Source: an uncultured Collinsella sp. (GTDB lineage Bacteria; Actinomycetota; Coriobacteriia; Coriobacteriales; Coriobacteriaceae). Taken from it: 13,604 nucleotides of DNA. Location: assembly GCA_902465425.1 (NCBI GenBank), contig CABQNA010000020.1, forward strand, positions 1-13,604, given 5' to 3'. The position numbers were made by a program, and so were the translations under genes. Shown piece after piece: positions 1 to 6,587 of the stretch. Under the pieces are notes generated by a model that had not been told where the DNA came from, did no database searches, and saw only the letters and a program-made list of their open reading frames with translations. Within the stretch, counting starts at the first letter, position 1. The number at the start of each line of letters is the position of its first letter.

Positions 1-22
1 CCCCTCGTCCCGGCCGGTTGCT

Positions 23-367
23 TTAGTTGTACACACGGTAGTTACACTTGAACTGGGTTATGTGTCCATAGTTGGAGCGGTACCAACCCGACGTATAGTT
101 GATTGCCTCTGCGCCTAGATAGTCGTAGCCCTTGTTGTAGCGAAGCTGACGGTAGGTCGTGTCGTACTCTGCTACGTAAAACGTGTCTCCAGAGAAGGCT
201 TTGTACCGGTCCTTAACCGTCGAAGCCATGTACGCGGGTTCGACATCGCCTTTCTCCCCGTTGAGCGCATAGACGGGTGCCGCGATTCCGCATAAAGCCG
301 TTGCCACGAGGATGGCGTAGACAGCCATGCGCGACGCATTGGACTTCAGCTGTTCAATTAGTTTCAT
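23..367 (-). CDS. Small secreted Tyr-rich protein, possible exported peptide
   Basis: A 114-residue protein with a clear Sec signal peptide: a short charged start, a hydrophobic stretch at about residues 15-31, and a likely cleavage after the VYA at residue 34. The mature part is about 80 residues, with 13 tyrosines, several Trp/Phe and one Cys, and ends in GWYRSNYGH...YRVYN. I chose the ATG at 367 because GGAGG (380-376) sits 8 bases before it; a GTG at 376 would add only three residues but overlaps that ribosome site. The gene starts one base after the stop of the fused ABC transporter upstream, so the two are very likely cotranscribed and translationally coupled. I do not recognise the family. 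The SNY.H pattern faintly recalls lactococcin-972-like bacteriocins, but the match is too short to assign. GC is lower than in the core genes. A secreted peptide handled by the neighbouring transporter is inference. Confidence 0.7.
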   Translation of the reverse strand: MKLIEQLKSNASRMAVYAILVATALCGIAAPVYALNGEKGDVEPAYMASTVKDRYKAFSGDTFYVAEYDTTYRQLRYNKGYDYLGAEAINYTSGWYRSNYGHITQFKCNYRVYN

Positions 368-368
368 G

Positions 369-2183
369 TCATTCACCTCCTTCGTATGTATCGAGGTATT
401 CCTGCTTGAGCGTCTGCGAGGACGACTTGATCTTTTCCACTAGCGTGCCGGCTTCGATGAAGTAGAACGAGTTGGTAAGGTCTGCCAGGTCGTCGAGTAG
501 ATGGCTTGAAATGAGCACGCTGCGTCCCCGCGCCACTTCGCTGCGCATCGCGTCGCAGGAGGTTTTCCGTTTTCCCGGATCGAGGCCGTTCAGCGGTTCA
601 TCGAGGATGAGGTACGGGCAATCGGTCGCTATCGCCATGGCAAGCTTTACCTGCTGCTTCATTCCTGTCGAGAGTTTACGGGTCGGCTTGTCGAGATATG
701 GGGAGATTCCGAGGGAGTCGCAGAGCGAGTCGATGTCGGCGGCCGATTTCCACGCCTCCCTAACGAAAGCAAGGTGCTCGATGGCCGATAGCGTGGGATA
801 GAGATCCGCGCTGCCCGAAGAGCTCAGGTAGACGAGTTCTGCAAATTCGGCTGATCGACGTTGGCAGATTCCGTCTGCCGCCAGGCTTCCCGAGCGGATG
901 CGGGTGGGAAATTGGCCCGACAGCGCTTCAAGAAGGGTGGTTTTCCCCGAGCCGTTGGGAGCAACGAGGCCCGCCGCCGTTCCCGGGCTCAGGAAAAGCG
1001 ACCCGATTGAAAGTATCGTCGTGCTTCCGTATCCCACGCTCGCGTCTAGAAGCTCGAGCCCATGGTGCTTTTTCGCGGGTCCAGGCTGTTTGGGGGAACG
1101 TGTCGCAACGGCGCCGACCGTAAAAAAGACCGCGACGTATGCCAGGGCCACGGCAAGCATCGATGCGCTGCCTGAACCGGAGCCAATGAATTCTGTCGGG
1201 AAGCATCCTACGTAACCCGTTGCCTCGATAGGCGAGAATACGGGCAGTGGCAGGAGCCCGAGCACGGCATTATGCCCTAGTGCCGAATCGGACAATAACG
1301 GGAATGCCGGGGCCGCGACAAGCAGCGCGGAGGTAAGGGGGCCCGCGAGGACGCGCCTCGTTGCGGTCGATAGGACGGCGGAGCAAACGGATATCAAGGT
1401 TCCGCCCGCAAGCAGCGCGAGAAGCAGGGCTGTGAAGACGTTTCCCGCGGTCGTGGTGGTAAGCGCGCCGTCATGGAAGAAGGCGATCGGGTACCCAATT
1501 TGCCCGAAGCCGTTTAGGACCAAGGCGTAAATGCCCCCGGGTGCGAGGCCGGCGAGGAGCATCGCGGTCCCCGCGACGATTATCGAAAACACGATCTGGA
1601 TAAGGCGCCGGAATTTGGGCACGGGCGCCTTTGCCGCCAGGGTCCCGGGCCTTGTGGCGCCGAGCACGAGTATCGACGAGAGAAGGAAGGGGATGAAGGG
1701 AAGGAAAGACGGCGCCGTGGCAATGGCGTAAGGCAGGAAGGAAAGGAATGGCAGGTCGTTTGCGGAGGCCGGGATATCCGTGATGCCGGAGCTGCTCAGG
1801 GCACGGCAATATGCGAGCGCTGCGTCATTGGTCTCTTGGTCTCCCACGATGGACCCGGATTGGAAGCCTTCGCCCATGAGCGCGTAGTAGCTCTCGGCAG
1901 AATCGAGAAAGGCGGCGTCGGTTTGAGCGGCAAGGGCGGCGTTCGCGTATCTTGCAAGCTCCGCGTCATTTTGCTGCTCTGGAGATAGGCCTGTGCCGCT
2001 GGCCTGGGGCGCGCGCGTATTGAATGCGTCGACAAAGCTCTGCATGCCCTGTTTCATAAAGAAGGGCCCGTAGATGGGTGAATTGAACGCAATGGGGACG
2101 GAAAAGGCCGCAGCGAGAACGAGCGTACAAATCCATACGGCCTTGTCTCTTAGGATTAGTTTGAGAAGAAGTCGACAGTACAT
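369..2183 (-). CDS. Fused ABC transporter, ABC-2-like permease plus ATPase
   Basis: A 604-residue single-chain ABC transporter. The N-terminal part (about 1-365) has one membrane segment near 16-36, a roughly 110-residue probably external domain, then about five further membrane segments, the layout of ABC-2 type permeases. The ATPase domain spans about 375-590: Walker A APNGSGKTT at 408-416, signature LSTGM at 504-508, Walker B YLILDEP with Asp528/Glu529, D-loop GLDP, and switch His561 in SSH. Two departures from the norm are visible: the first Walker A Gly is Ala, and the Q-loop region reads VYLSSSG with no Gln. The catalytic Lys414, Asp528, Glu529 and His561 are all present, so it is probably active. 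Start ATG has AGGTG about 9 bases upstream. Permease and ATPase of this class are usually separate genes. It is followed directly by a small secreted protein, so export of, or self-protection against, that product is likely but unproven. Confidence 0.85.
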   Translation of the reverse strand: MYCRLLLKLILRDKAVWICTLVLAAAFSVPIAFNSPIYGPFFMKQGMQSFVDAFNTRAPQASGTGLSPEQQNDAELARYANAALAAQTDAAFLDSAESYYALMGEGFQSGSIVGDQETNDAALAYCRALSSSGITDIPASANDLPFLSFLPYAIATAPSFLPFIPFLLSSILVLGATRPGTLAAKAPVPKFRRLIQIVFSIIVAGTAMLLAGLAPGGIYALVLNGFGQIGYPIAFFHDGALTTTTAGNVFTALLLALLAGGTLISVCSAVLSTATRRVLAGPLTSALLVAAPAFPLLSDSALGHNAVLGLLPLPVFSPIEATGYVGCFPTEFIGSGSGSASMLAVALAYVAVFFTVGAVATRSPKQPGPAKKHHGLELLDASVGYGSTTILSIGSLFLSPGTAAGLVAPNGSGKTTLLEALSGQFPTRIRSGSLAADGICQRRSAEFAELVYLSSSGSADLYPTLSAIEHLAFVREAWKSAADIDSLCDSLGISPYLDKPTRKLSTGMKQQVKLAMAIATDCPYLILDEPLNGLDPGKRKTSCDAMRSEVARGRSVLISSHLLDDLADLTNSFYFIEAGTLVEKIKSSSQTLKQEYLDTYEGGE

Positions 2184-2202
2184 TTAGAAGCACCTACGTT
2201 CC

Positions 2203-2334
2203 TCAAAGAATTGTTAGATTAAAAGTAACAGACCGGATGAAGATACGTGCGACGGGGGCGAGGCGAATGGCTGGGCGGTATCGATATGCGGGTTCAACGG
2301 TATCACATTGGCCACATAGATTTTTAACTTGCAT
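2203..2334 (-). other. Possible 43-residue ORF or 5' gene remnant
   Basis: An ATG lies two bases after the TAG stop of the ABC ATPase remnant and opens a 43-residue frame beginning MQVKNLCGQCDTVEPAY. A purine-rich GGGCGGG precedes it by about five bases. The first six residues resemble the start of many ABC ATPases, so this may be the 5' stub of a lost gene fused to unrelated sequence, or chance. It fills most of the gap between the remnant and the fused transporter. GC is low (about 42% at 2281-2340). No function can be assigned. Confidence 0.2.
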
Positions 2335-2336
2335 TT

Positions 2337-2564
2337 CTACCCGCCCTTTTCGTAGAGTCGCCGATACGTGCTTAGCGCACCCTCGGCGCGTCCGGCAGGC
2401 TTTGCGAAATGGGATCCAGGAGACTTCGGCGCAGCATCATCTTGCGGAATGCTTCTAATGAGCCTCCCATCCTTCAAAAACAGAATCTCATCGCACAGCC
2501 TATCGACCGAATCCAAGATGTGGGATGACATGATGATGCACGTACCAGAATACGGCCTGTCCGC
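2337..2564 (-). pseudogene. 3' remnant of an ABC transporter ATPase gene
   Basis: The frame reads ADRPYSGTCIIMSSHILDS and continues with VDRLCDEILFLKDGRL, exactly the end of an ABC ATPase domain: the strand before the H-loop, the switch His in SSH, then the closing D...L.DG.L segment. It ends with a short tail ...YRRLYEKGG and a TAG stop. Upstream the frame meets a TGA at 2567-2565, and Walker A, signature and Walker B are absent, so about two thirds of the gene is missing. Homology extends about 11 codons upstream of the first in-frame ATG (2531), which shows this is a broken gene and not a small protein starting there. GC is about 48%, well below the core genes. It lies in line with the fused transporter and secreted protein downstream and was probably the first gene of the same cassette. 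Confidence 0.8.
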
Positions 2565-2707
2565 TCAATGTGTTCGGCTGAGATCGGAAATCAACCCAAC
2601 ACGAGCCGGACACGCGCCAGACGGCTCTTCCCCGTACGGCCTTCCCCCTTACGCTCATGTTGCAGGCATGTAACGCCGCAGCGAGCGCGCCTTTTTTGCG
2701 CCAGACA

Positions 2708-2730
2708 GGTACAATGATGAACACTGTACC
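2708..2730. promoter_or_regulatory. 23-bp palindrome upstream of ACT/citrate synthase genes
   Basis: GGTACAATGAT-G-AACACTGTACC is an odd-centred palindrome in which 9 of 11 pairs match, including an unbroken outer six (GGTACA/TGTACC). It contains TACAAT (2710-2715), which could be a -10 box, though I see no convincing -35 at 16-18 bases. It lies 48 bases before the ACT-domain gene. The size and symmetry fit a dimeric repressor operator. The remainder of 2568-2777 shows no gene; a T6 run at 2692-2697 has no good stem in front of it. Confidence 0.4.
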
Positions 2731-2777
2731 GTAGCGGAGCGCCCCGCGCGCGCCGCAATCACGCGAAAGGGTTTCCC

Positions 2778-3065
2778 ATGGCCGAGATCTCGTCCTCCCG
2801 TATCGTCATCACCGTCCTTGGCAAGAACCGCCCCGGCATCGTCGCCGGCGTCACCCGTGTCCTAGGCGAGGCCAACGTCGACATCCGCGACATCACGCAG
2901 TCCATTATCGAGGACATCTTCACCATGACCATGCTGGCCGACACCGCCGAGTCCAAGCTCGACTTCGCCGAGCTGCAGAAGGCGCTGGCCGAGGCCGGCG
3001 AGCTTTCGGGCGTCAACGTGTCCATCCAGCGCGAGGACGTCTTTAACTTTATGTACCGCCTGTAG
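2778..3065 (+). CDS. ACT-domain protein, UPF0237 family
   Basis: A 95-residue protein consisting of essentially one ACT domain and extra C-terminal strands. The start IVITVLGKNRPGIVAGVTRVL is the typical first strand, ligand loop (GKNRPGI) and helix; NVDIRDITQSI and IFTMTMLAD follow, and the tail QREDVFNFMYRL matches the closing segment of the UPF0237 group, whose members are about 90 residues. These are presumed small-molecule (often amino acid) sensing or regulatory proteins; the actual ligand is unknown. Start ATG has AAAGGG 7 bases upstream. In many bacteria this protein is encoded beside a UPF0210/PFL (DUF711) gene; here the next gene, 77 bases on, is citrate synthase, so both probably share one transcript. 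A role in sensing for the citrate-to-glutamate branch is speculative. Confidence 0.88.
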   Translation: MAEISSSRIVITVLGKNRPGIVAGVTRVLGEANVDIRDITQSIIEDIFTMTMLADTAESKLDFAELQKALAEAGELSGVNVSIQREDVFNFMYRL

Positions 3066-3142
3066 CGAACAAGCCGCTCGGGGCAGCTTGACGTCATATC
3101 GTCCAAGCGCGCGGCCCCAAAGCGGACCGGAGAGGAGCGCGC

Positions 3143-4561
3143 ATGGCCTACGACGCCAAGAAAATCTACTACCGCTTCGACGATCACCTGAGCCGCCTGG
3201 TCTTGGATTACGAGGCGAGCCGTCAGATTTCGCCCGAAAGCGAAAACCTCTACCACGGCCTGCCGACCGACCCGTACGACGAGGGCCTGTTCGTAGAGCA
3301 CAACGTCAAGCGCGGCCTGCGCAATGCCGACGGCTCGGGCGTGGTCGCGGGTCTCACCCGTATCTCGGATGTGCATGGCTACAACAAGGTCGACGGAAAG
3401 GTCGTGCCCGATCAGGGCAAACTCACGCTTCGTGGCTACAGCATCGAAGACCTGGTCAACAACGCCCAGGCCGAGGATCGCTATGGCTACGAAGAGGTCG
3501 CCTACCTGCTCATCACGGGCTCGCTGCCCACCAAAGAGGAACTCGACGGTTTTTGCGAACGCCTGGGTGCTTTTAGGCATCTGAGCGACGAATACGTCCG
3601 CGAGTTCCCCATGACCACGGTGTCGTCGAGCATCATGAATGTGCTTCAGCGCGCCGTGCTGCTGCTCTACGCCTTCGACGCCGAGCCCGACGCCATTACA
3701 CCCGAGCACGAAATCGACGTCGCCATCTCCATGCTCGCCCGTCTCCCCCGCATCGCCGCCTTCGCGCATATGGCCTCGGTCGCCAAGCGCCGCGGCTCCG
3801 AGGTTCACGTACCGCACCCCACACCCGGCCTCTCCACCGCTGAGACCATCCTGCAGGTGTTGCGCGGCGGCATGGCGTTCACCCGCGACGAAGCCATGCT
3901 GCTCGACGTGATGCTCATGCTGCACGCTGAGCACGGCGGCGGCAACAATTCCACGTTTGCCTGCCGCGTGCTGTCCTCCTCGGCCACCGACCCGTATTCC
4001 GCCTACGCCGCGGCTATCGGCTCGCTCAAGGGTCCGCGCCACGGCGGCGCCAACGCCAAGGTCGTGTCCATGCACGAGGATATCCGTGCGCATGTCTCCA
4101 ATTGGGAGGACGAGGACGAGGTCGCAGCCTACCTGGGCAAGATCCTCGACAAGCAGGCCTTCGACGGCACGGGCCTCATCTACGGTATGGGCCACGCCGT
4201 CTACACGCTGAGCGACCCGCGCGCCGAGGTGTGCCGCCGTTACGCGCGCACGCTTGCCGCCAAGAAGGACTTGGGCGAGGAGTTCGCGCTCATCGAGCGC
4301 ATCGAGCGCCTGGCACCGCAGGTGATGCGCGACCACGGCATGACCAAGCCTATCTGCGCCAACATCGACCTGTACACGGGCTTTATCTACAAGATGCTCG
4401 GCGTGCCCGAGACGCTCTTTACGCCGCTGTTCGCCGTTGCCCGCATGGCCGGCTGGTCGGCGCACCGCATGGAAGAGCTCTTCTGCGCGCACCGCATCAT
4501 CCGTCCCGCGTATCGCCCGGTTATCGAGCCGCTGGAGTACAAGCCGCTCGCCGATCGCTAG
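3143..4561 (+). CDS. gltA: Citrate synthase
   Basis: A 472-residue cytoplasmic enzyme of the citrate/2-methylcitrate synthase family, which condenses acetyl-CoA with oxaloacetate. All family landmarks are present: LHAEHGGGNNS (His261/His264, substrate pocket), catalytic His300 in GPRHGGAN, His351 in GMGHAVY followed by SDPRAEV, and catalytic Asp409 in ANIDLYTGF. It carries a longer N-terminal part (about 100 residues before LRGY) than the short bacterial enzymes, which are near 370-430 residues. AGGAG lies 5 bases before the ATG. It follows an ACT-domain gene by 77 bases and ends 22 bases before a strong terminator, so the pair forms a two-gene unit. In anaerobes with an incomplete TCA cycle the enzyme serves 2-oxoglutarate and glutamate supply; that is inference here. 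2-methylcitrate synthase activity cannot be excluded from sequence, but no prp genes are nearby. Confidence 0.95.
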   Translation: MAYDAKKIYYRFDDHLSRLVLDYEASRQISPESENLYHGLPTDPYDEGLFVEHNVKRGLRNADGSGVVAGLTRISDVHGYNKVDGKVVPDQGKLTLRGYSIEDLVNNAQAEDRYGYEEVAYLLITGSLPTKEELDGFCERLGAFRHLSDEYVREFPMTTVSSSIMNVLQRAVLLLYAFDAEPDAITPEHEIDVAISMLARLPRIAAFAHMASVAKRRGSEVHVPHPTPGLSTAETILQVLRGGMAFTRDEAMLLDVMLMLHAEHGGGNNSTFACRVLSSSATDPYSAYAAAIGSLKGPRHGGANAKVVSMHEDIRAHVSNWEDEDEVAAYLGKILDKQAFDGTGLIYGMGHAVYTLSDPRAEVCRRYARTLAAKKDLGEEFALIERIERLAPQVMRDHGMTKPICANIDLYTGFIYKMLGVPETLFTPLFAVARMAGWSAHRMEELFCAHRIIRPAYRPVIEPLEYKPLADR

Positions 4562-4583
4562 GACGCGGACCGTTATAGAACCC

Positions 4584-4623
4584 AAGCGTGGCCAGGGCAT
4601 CACCGCCCTCGGCCACGCTTTTT
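4584..4623 (+). terminator. Intrinsic terminator after citrate synthase
   Basis: AAGCGTGGCC (4584-4593) pairs perfectly with GGCCACGCTT (4611-4620), extended inward by AGGGC/GCCCT, and is followed by a T-run to 4623. It is a strong rho-independent terminator for the ACT/citrate synthase unit. It also lies only 25 bases before the next start codon, leaving no room for a promoter in between. Confidence 0.9.
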
Positions 4624-4648
4624 ATGCCAGTAGAAAGGATCGCAACAA

Positions 4649-5491
4649 ATGATTGTGTTTTCCGATATGGATGGAACGCTGCTGACGAGCGATAAGCAGA
4701 TGAGCGACGCCACCTGGGCAATGCTCGACGAGCTCGCGCGCCGCGGTATTGAGTTTGTGCCTTGCACGGGGCGCCCGCTGTCGGGCATCTTTGAGCCCAT
4801 CCTCGCCCACCCCGCCGTACACTACGCGGTCTGCGCCAACGGCGCCAGCGTCTGGCAGCTCGACGACGGTACGCCCACCGATACCTCACGTGCTACGCGC
4901 ATTTTGAGCCGACCGCTCGACCGCGCCATCGCCCACCGCGTCCATAGCATTGCCGCCGGCCATGACGTCACCTTCGATATCTTCGCCGACGGCCAGTGCT
5001 TCCTCCCCCGTTCGCTCTACACGCGCCTGGACGAATTCTGCGGCGGCGACCCCCACATTGCGGCTTCGCTCAAGCGTACGCGAACACCGATCGACATGGA
5101 TATCGACAGCAAGATCGACGAGGTTGAGACACTCGAACGCATCGCCATGTACTGGCACGACCCGGCCGATCGCGATGCCATCGCGGCGGAGCTCGACACG
5201 CTCGGAGGCATTGAGGTCACGCGTTCGTACGCCATGAATATCGAGGTCATGGGCGAGGGCGCCACCAAGGGAACGGCCCTCACGTGGCTATGCGAGCACC
5301 TAGGCGAGCGTCTCGCCGACGCCTGGGCGTTCGGCGACAACATCAACGACATCCCCATGCTGCAGGCAGCGGGCCATGGCATGGCCATGATCAACGCCGA
5401 GCCCGAGGACCGCGAGGCCGCCGATGCCATCACCGAATACGATAACGACCACGACGGCGTCGCCCGCACCATCATGGCCGCCCTCGCCTAG
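4649..5491 (+). CDS. Cof-type HAD phosphatase (first copy)
   Basis: A 280-residue HAD-superfamily hydrolase of the Cof/type IIB class. Motif I is FSDMDGTLL with nucleophile Asp6 and general acid Asp8; motif II is the Thr in PCTGRP; motif III is Lys207 in GATKGTAL; motif IV is GDNINDIP with Asp230 and Asp234 binding magnesium. The C2 cap lies between about residues 80 and 195. Such enzymes dephosphorylate sugar phosphates, flavin or pyridoxal phosphates; substrate cannot be read from sequence. AAAGGAT lies 9 bases upstream of the ATG. Expression is puzzling because a strong terminator sits just before the ribosome site. The TAG stop is the first part of a 27-bp repeat array. It is convergent with a second Cof-type HAD gene that is clearly a different sequence, so this is not a recent duplication. 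Confidence 0.92.
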   Translation: MIVFSDMDGTLLTSDKQMSDATWAMLDELARRGIEFVPCTGRPLSGIFEPILAHPAVHYAVCANGASVWQLDDGTPTDTSRATRILSRPLDRAIAHRVHSIAAGHDVTFDIFADGQCFLPRSLYTRLDEFCGGDPHIAASLKRTRTPIDMDIDSKIDEVETLERIAMYWHDPADRDAIAAELDTLGGIEVTRSYAMNIEVMGEGATKGTALTWLCEHLGERLADAWAFGDNINDIPMLQAAGHGMAMINAEPEDREAADAITEYDNDHDGVARTIMAALA

Positions 5492-5579
5492 TCATCGGCT
5501 AGTCATTGGGGACGTTCTTAAACGACTAGTCATTGGGGACGTTCTTGAATGACTAGTCGTTGGGGACACTCTTCGCGGG
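5488..5579 (+). repeat. 27-bp tandem repeat array overlapping a stop codon
   Basis: Three contiguous 27-bp units begin at 5499, 5526 and 5553, preceded by an 11-base partial unit at 5488. The shared head is CTAGTCATTGGGGACGTTCTT. Units 1 and 2 differ at two positions; unit 3 changes GACGTTC to GACACTC and diverges at its end. The partial unit supplies the TAG stop (5489-5491) of the HAD gene. There are no spacers, so this is not CRISPR. An inverted copy of units 2-3 lies beyond the next gene at 6588-6641. Confidence 0.9.
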
Positions 5580-5599
5580 ACGCCGCAAGGACTGTCCCC
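5562..5599. terminator. GC-rich hairpin between convergent genes
   Basis: GGGGACA (5562-5568) pairs with TGTCCCC (5593-5599), with an inner GCGG/CCGC stem separated by a small irregular stretch. It lies between two convergent genes and could act as a shared terminator, but there is no T-run on either side. The left arm is part of the third 27-bp repeat unit. Confidence 0.4.
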
Positions 5600-5601
5600 G
5601 G

Positions 5602-5635
5602 CTGCCGGCAGAAAAGGAACGTCCCTAACTGCCGG
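5602..5635. repeat. CTGCCGG hairpin element with inverted repeat core
   Basis: CCGGCAG (5605-5611) and CTGCCGG (5629-5635) form a 7-bp stem around a 17-base loop containing AAAAGGAACGTCCC. GAACGTCCC is the reverse complement of the GGGACGTTC core of the 27-bp repeats, so this is a related unit in the opposite direction. A degenerate direct copy (CTGCCGGGCAAAAAGGAACG) begins at 6643 on the other side of the second HAD gene. It ends two bases before the stop codon of that gene. Confidence 0.65.
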
Positions 5636-5636
5636 A

Positions 5637-6431
5637 TTAGGCGAGGCTCTCCAGAACACGGCGGAGCTCCTGCTGGACAGCGTGGTCGCGGTTGCGCCCC
5701 ACCACGCGATCGGCGACTGCCTTGAGCGCGGGGCGTGCATTTTCCATCGCGCAGCCCGTACCGACAAAGCGAATGATCTCATAGTCGTTCATCGAGTCGC
5801 CAAACGCCATGACCTCGTCGCGTTCGACGCCATAGTGCTCCATGAGCTGCTCAATTCCCGACGCCTTCGACACGCCGGGCTGCATGGCGTCGATCCACGC
5901 GTTGCCCGAAGGCGCGAAAGAGAACAGGTCGCCCAGCTCGCGCTGCAACACGTAGGCGTTGTCCATCACGTTGCCGTCATCGCAGATAATCGATGCCTTG
6001 ATGATATTCACATGCGGATCGGGCAGTCCCCAAATGCGTTCGGCGTTGGGCAGATCTTTGTCGATCTCGCGGACAAATTTGTCCTCGTCGTCGAGCAAAA
6101 AGGACTTGGTGCGATCAAAGAGCGCCAGATGCATGTTAGGAAACATCTTGACCGTGCGCGCGAGCTTGCGGACGGCGAGATGCGAATATACCTCGCGATC
6201 GACCTCGACCCCTTCTGCATAGACCTGCGCACCATTCGCCGCGACAAAGTCCATTTTGTCGACCACGGGCGCAAAGAACTCACATAGGCGGTCGTAACGG
6301 CGGCCCGAGGACGCAGCAAAATGCACGCCGCGCTCGCTCAGGGCCTCAATCAGCTCATATGTCTCGGGCGGTACCTGGCTATTCTCATCAAGCAACGTGC
6401 CGTCCATATCGGATGCAATCAGTTTAAACAT
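5637..6431 (-). CDS. Cof-type HAD phosphatase (second copy)
   Basis: A 264-residue HAD-superfamily hydrolase of the Cof class. Motif I is ASDMDGTLLDE with Asp8 and Asp10; motif II is the Ser in AASSGRR (about residue 41); Lys189 in GVSKASGIEQL is motif III; FGDSMNDYE with Asp212 and Asp216 is motif IV. The cap occupies about 80-180. It should be a soluble phosphatase of a small phosphorylated metabolite, with unknown substrate. The ATG is preceded by AAGGGAG, about 9 bases away, but that ribosome site lies inside the 3' arm of a long leader hairpin. A promoter candidate sits just upstream of the hairpin, so the gene appears to have its own transcript with a structured leader. Related repeats flank it on both sides. 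It faces another Cof-type gene, with which it shares motifs but little other sequence. Confidence 0.92.
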   Translation of the reverse strand: MFKLIASDMDGTLLDENSQVPPETYELIEALSERGVHFAASSGRRYDRLCEFFAPVVDKMDFVAANGAQVYAEGVEVDREVYSHLAVRKLARTVKMFPNMHLALFDRTKSFLLDDEDKFVREIDKDLPNAERIWGLPDPHVNIIKASIICDDGNVMDNAYVLQRELGDLFSFAPSGNAWIDAMQPGVSKASGIEQLMEHYGVERDEVMAFGDSMNDYEIIRFVGTGCAMENARPALKAVADRVVGRNRDHAVQQELRRVLESLA

Positions 6432-6436
6432 AGAAA

Positions 6437-6498
6437 AGCTCCCTTCGGACTTGTTGGAATCGAACGTGTATCCGATTCCAACGTACCCAAAGGGAGCT
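6437..6498 (-). promoter_or_regulatory. Leader hairpin that buries the HAD ribosome site
   Basis: Read on the minus strand, AGCTCCCTT (6498-6490) pairs with AAGGGAGCT (6445-6437). Inside, GTTGGAATCG (6482-6473) pairs perfectly with CGATTCCAAC (6462-6453) around a 10-base loop; a 7-by-7 internal loop separates the two stems. The 3' arm contains the ribosome binding site and is followed by TTTTCT and then the ATG at 6431. The structure could act as an RBS-sequestering switch, a thermosensor or a leader terminator. It matches no riboswitch class I can name. Confidence 0.65.
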
Positions 6499-6501
6499 CA
6501 G

Positions 6502-6530
6502 ATAAGACTCTGCGGGCGTAAACGTTACAA
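6502..6530 (-). promoter_or_regulatory. Candidate promoter of the second HAD gene
   Basis: On the minus strand, TTGTAA (6530-6525) and TCTTAT (6507-6502) are separated by exactly 17 bases; each matches the sigma-70 type consensus at four of six positions. The predicted start, about 6-7 bases downstream, falls at the first bases of the leader hairpin. This positional agreement is the main support. Confidence 0.45.
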
Positions 6531-6587
6531 GGACCTAGCAAATAGCTCACGCTCACCAGAAGCCCCACGGTCGCAGCGCCAAGCAAC

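Noticed and set aside
23..367. Firm assignment to the lactococcin 972 bacteriocin family
   Set aside because: Only a short SNY.H-like pattern agrees; gene order differs from the usual precursor, membrane protein, ATPase layout, and no profile search could be run.
3066..3142. TTGACG at 3088 as a promoter for citrate synthase
   Set aside because: There is no AT-rich -10 box at the right distance; the surrounding sequence is GC-rich.
2759..4603. A 614-codon open frame on the minus strand across citrate synthase
   Set aside because: It is antisense to a complete, motif-rich enzyme; its translation is rich in Val, His, Arg and Gly repeats typical of antisense frames in GC-rich genes, and it has no domain.
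5488..5579. CRISPR array
   Set aside because: Units are contiguous with no spacers and no cas genes are present.
4649..6431. The two convergent HAD genes as a recent tandem duplication
   Set aside because: They share only superfamily motifs; the cap domains and most residues differ.
6453..6482. tRNA-like T-arm in the HAD leader (TTCGATTCC)
   Set aside because: The bases around it pair as one long hairpin and there is no cloverleaf.
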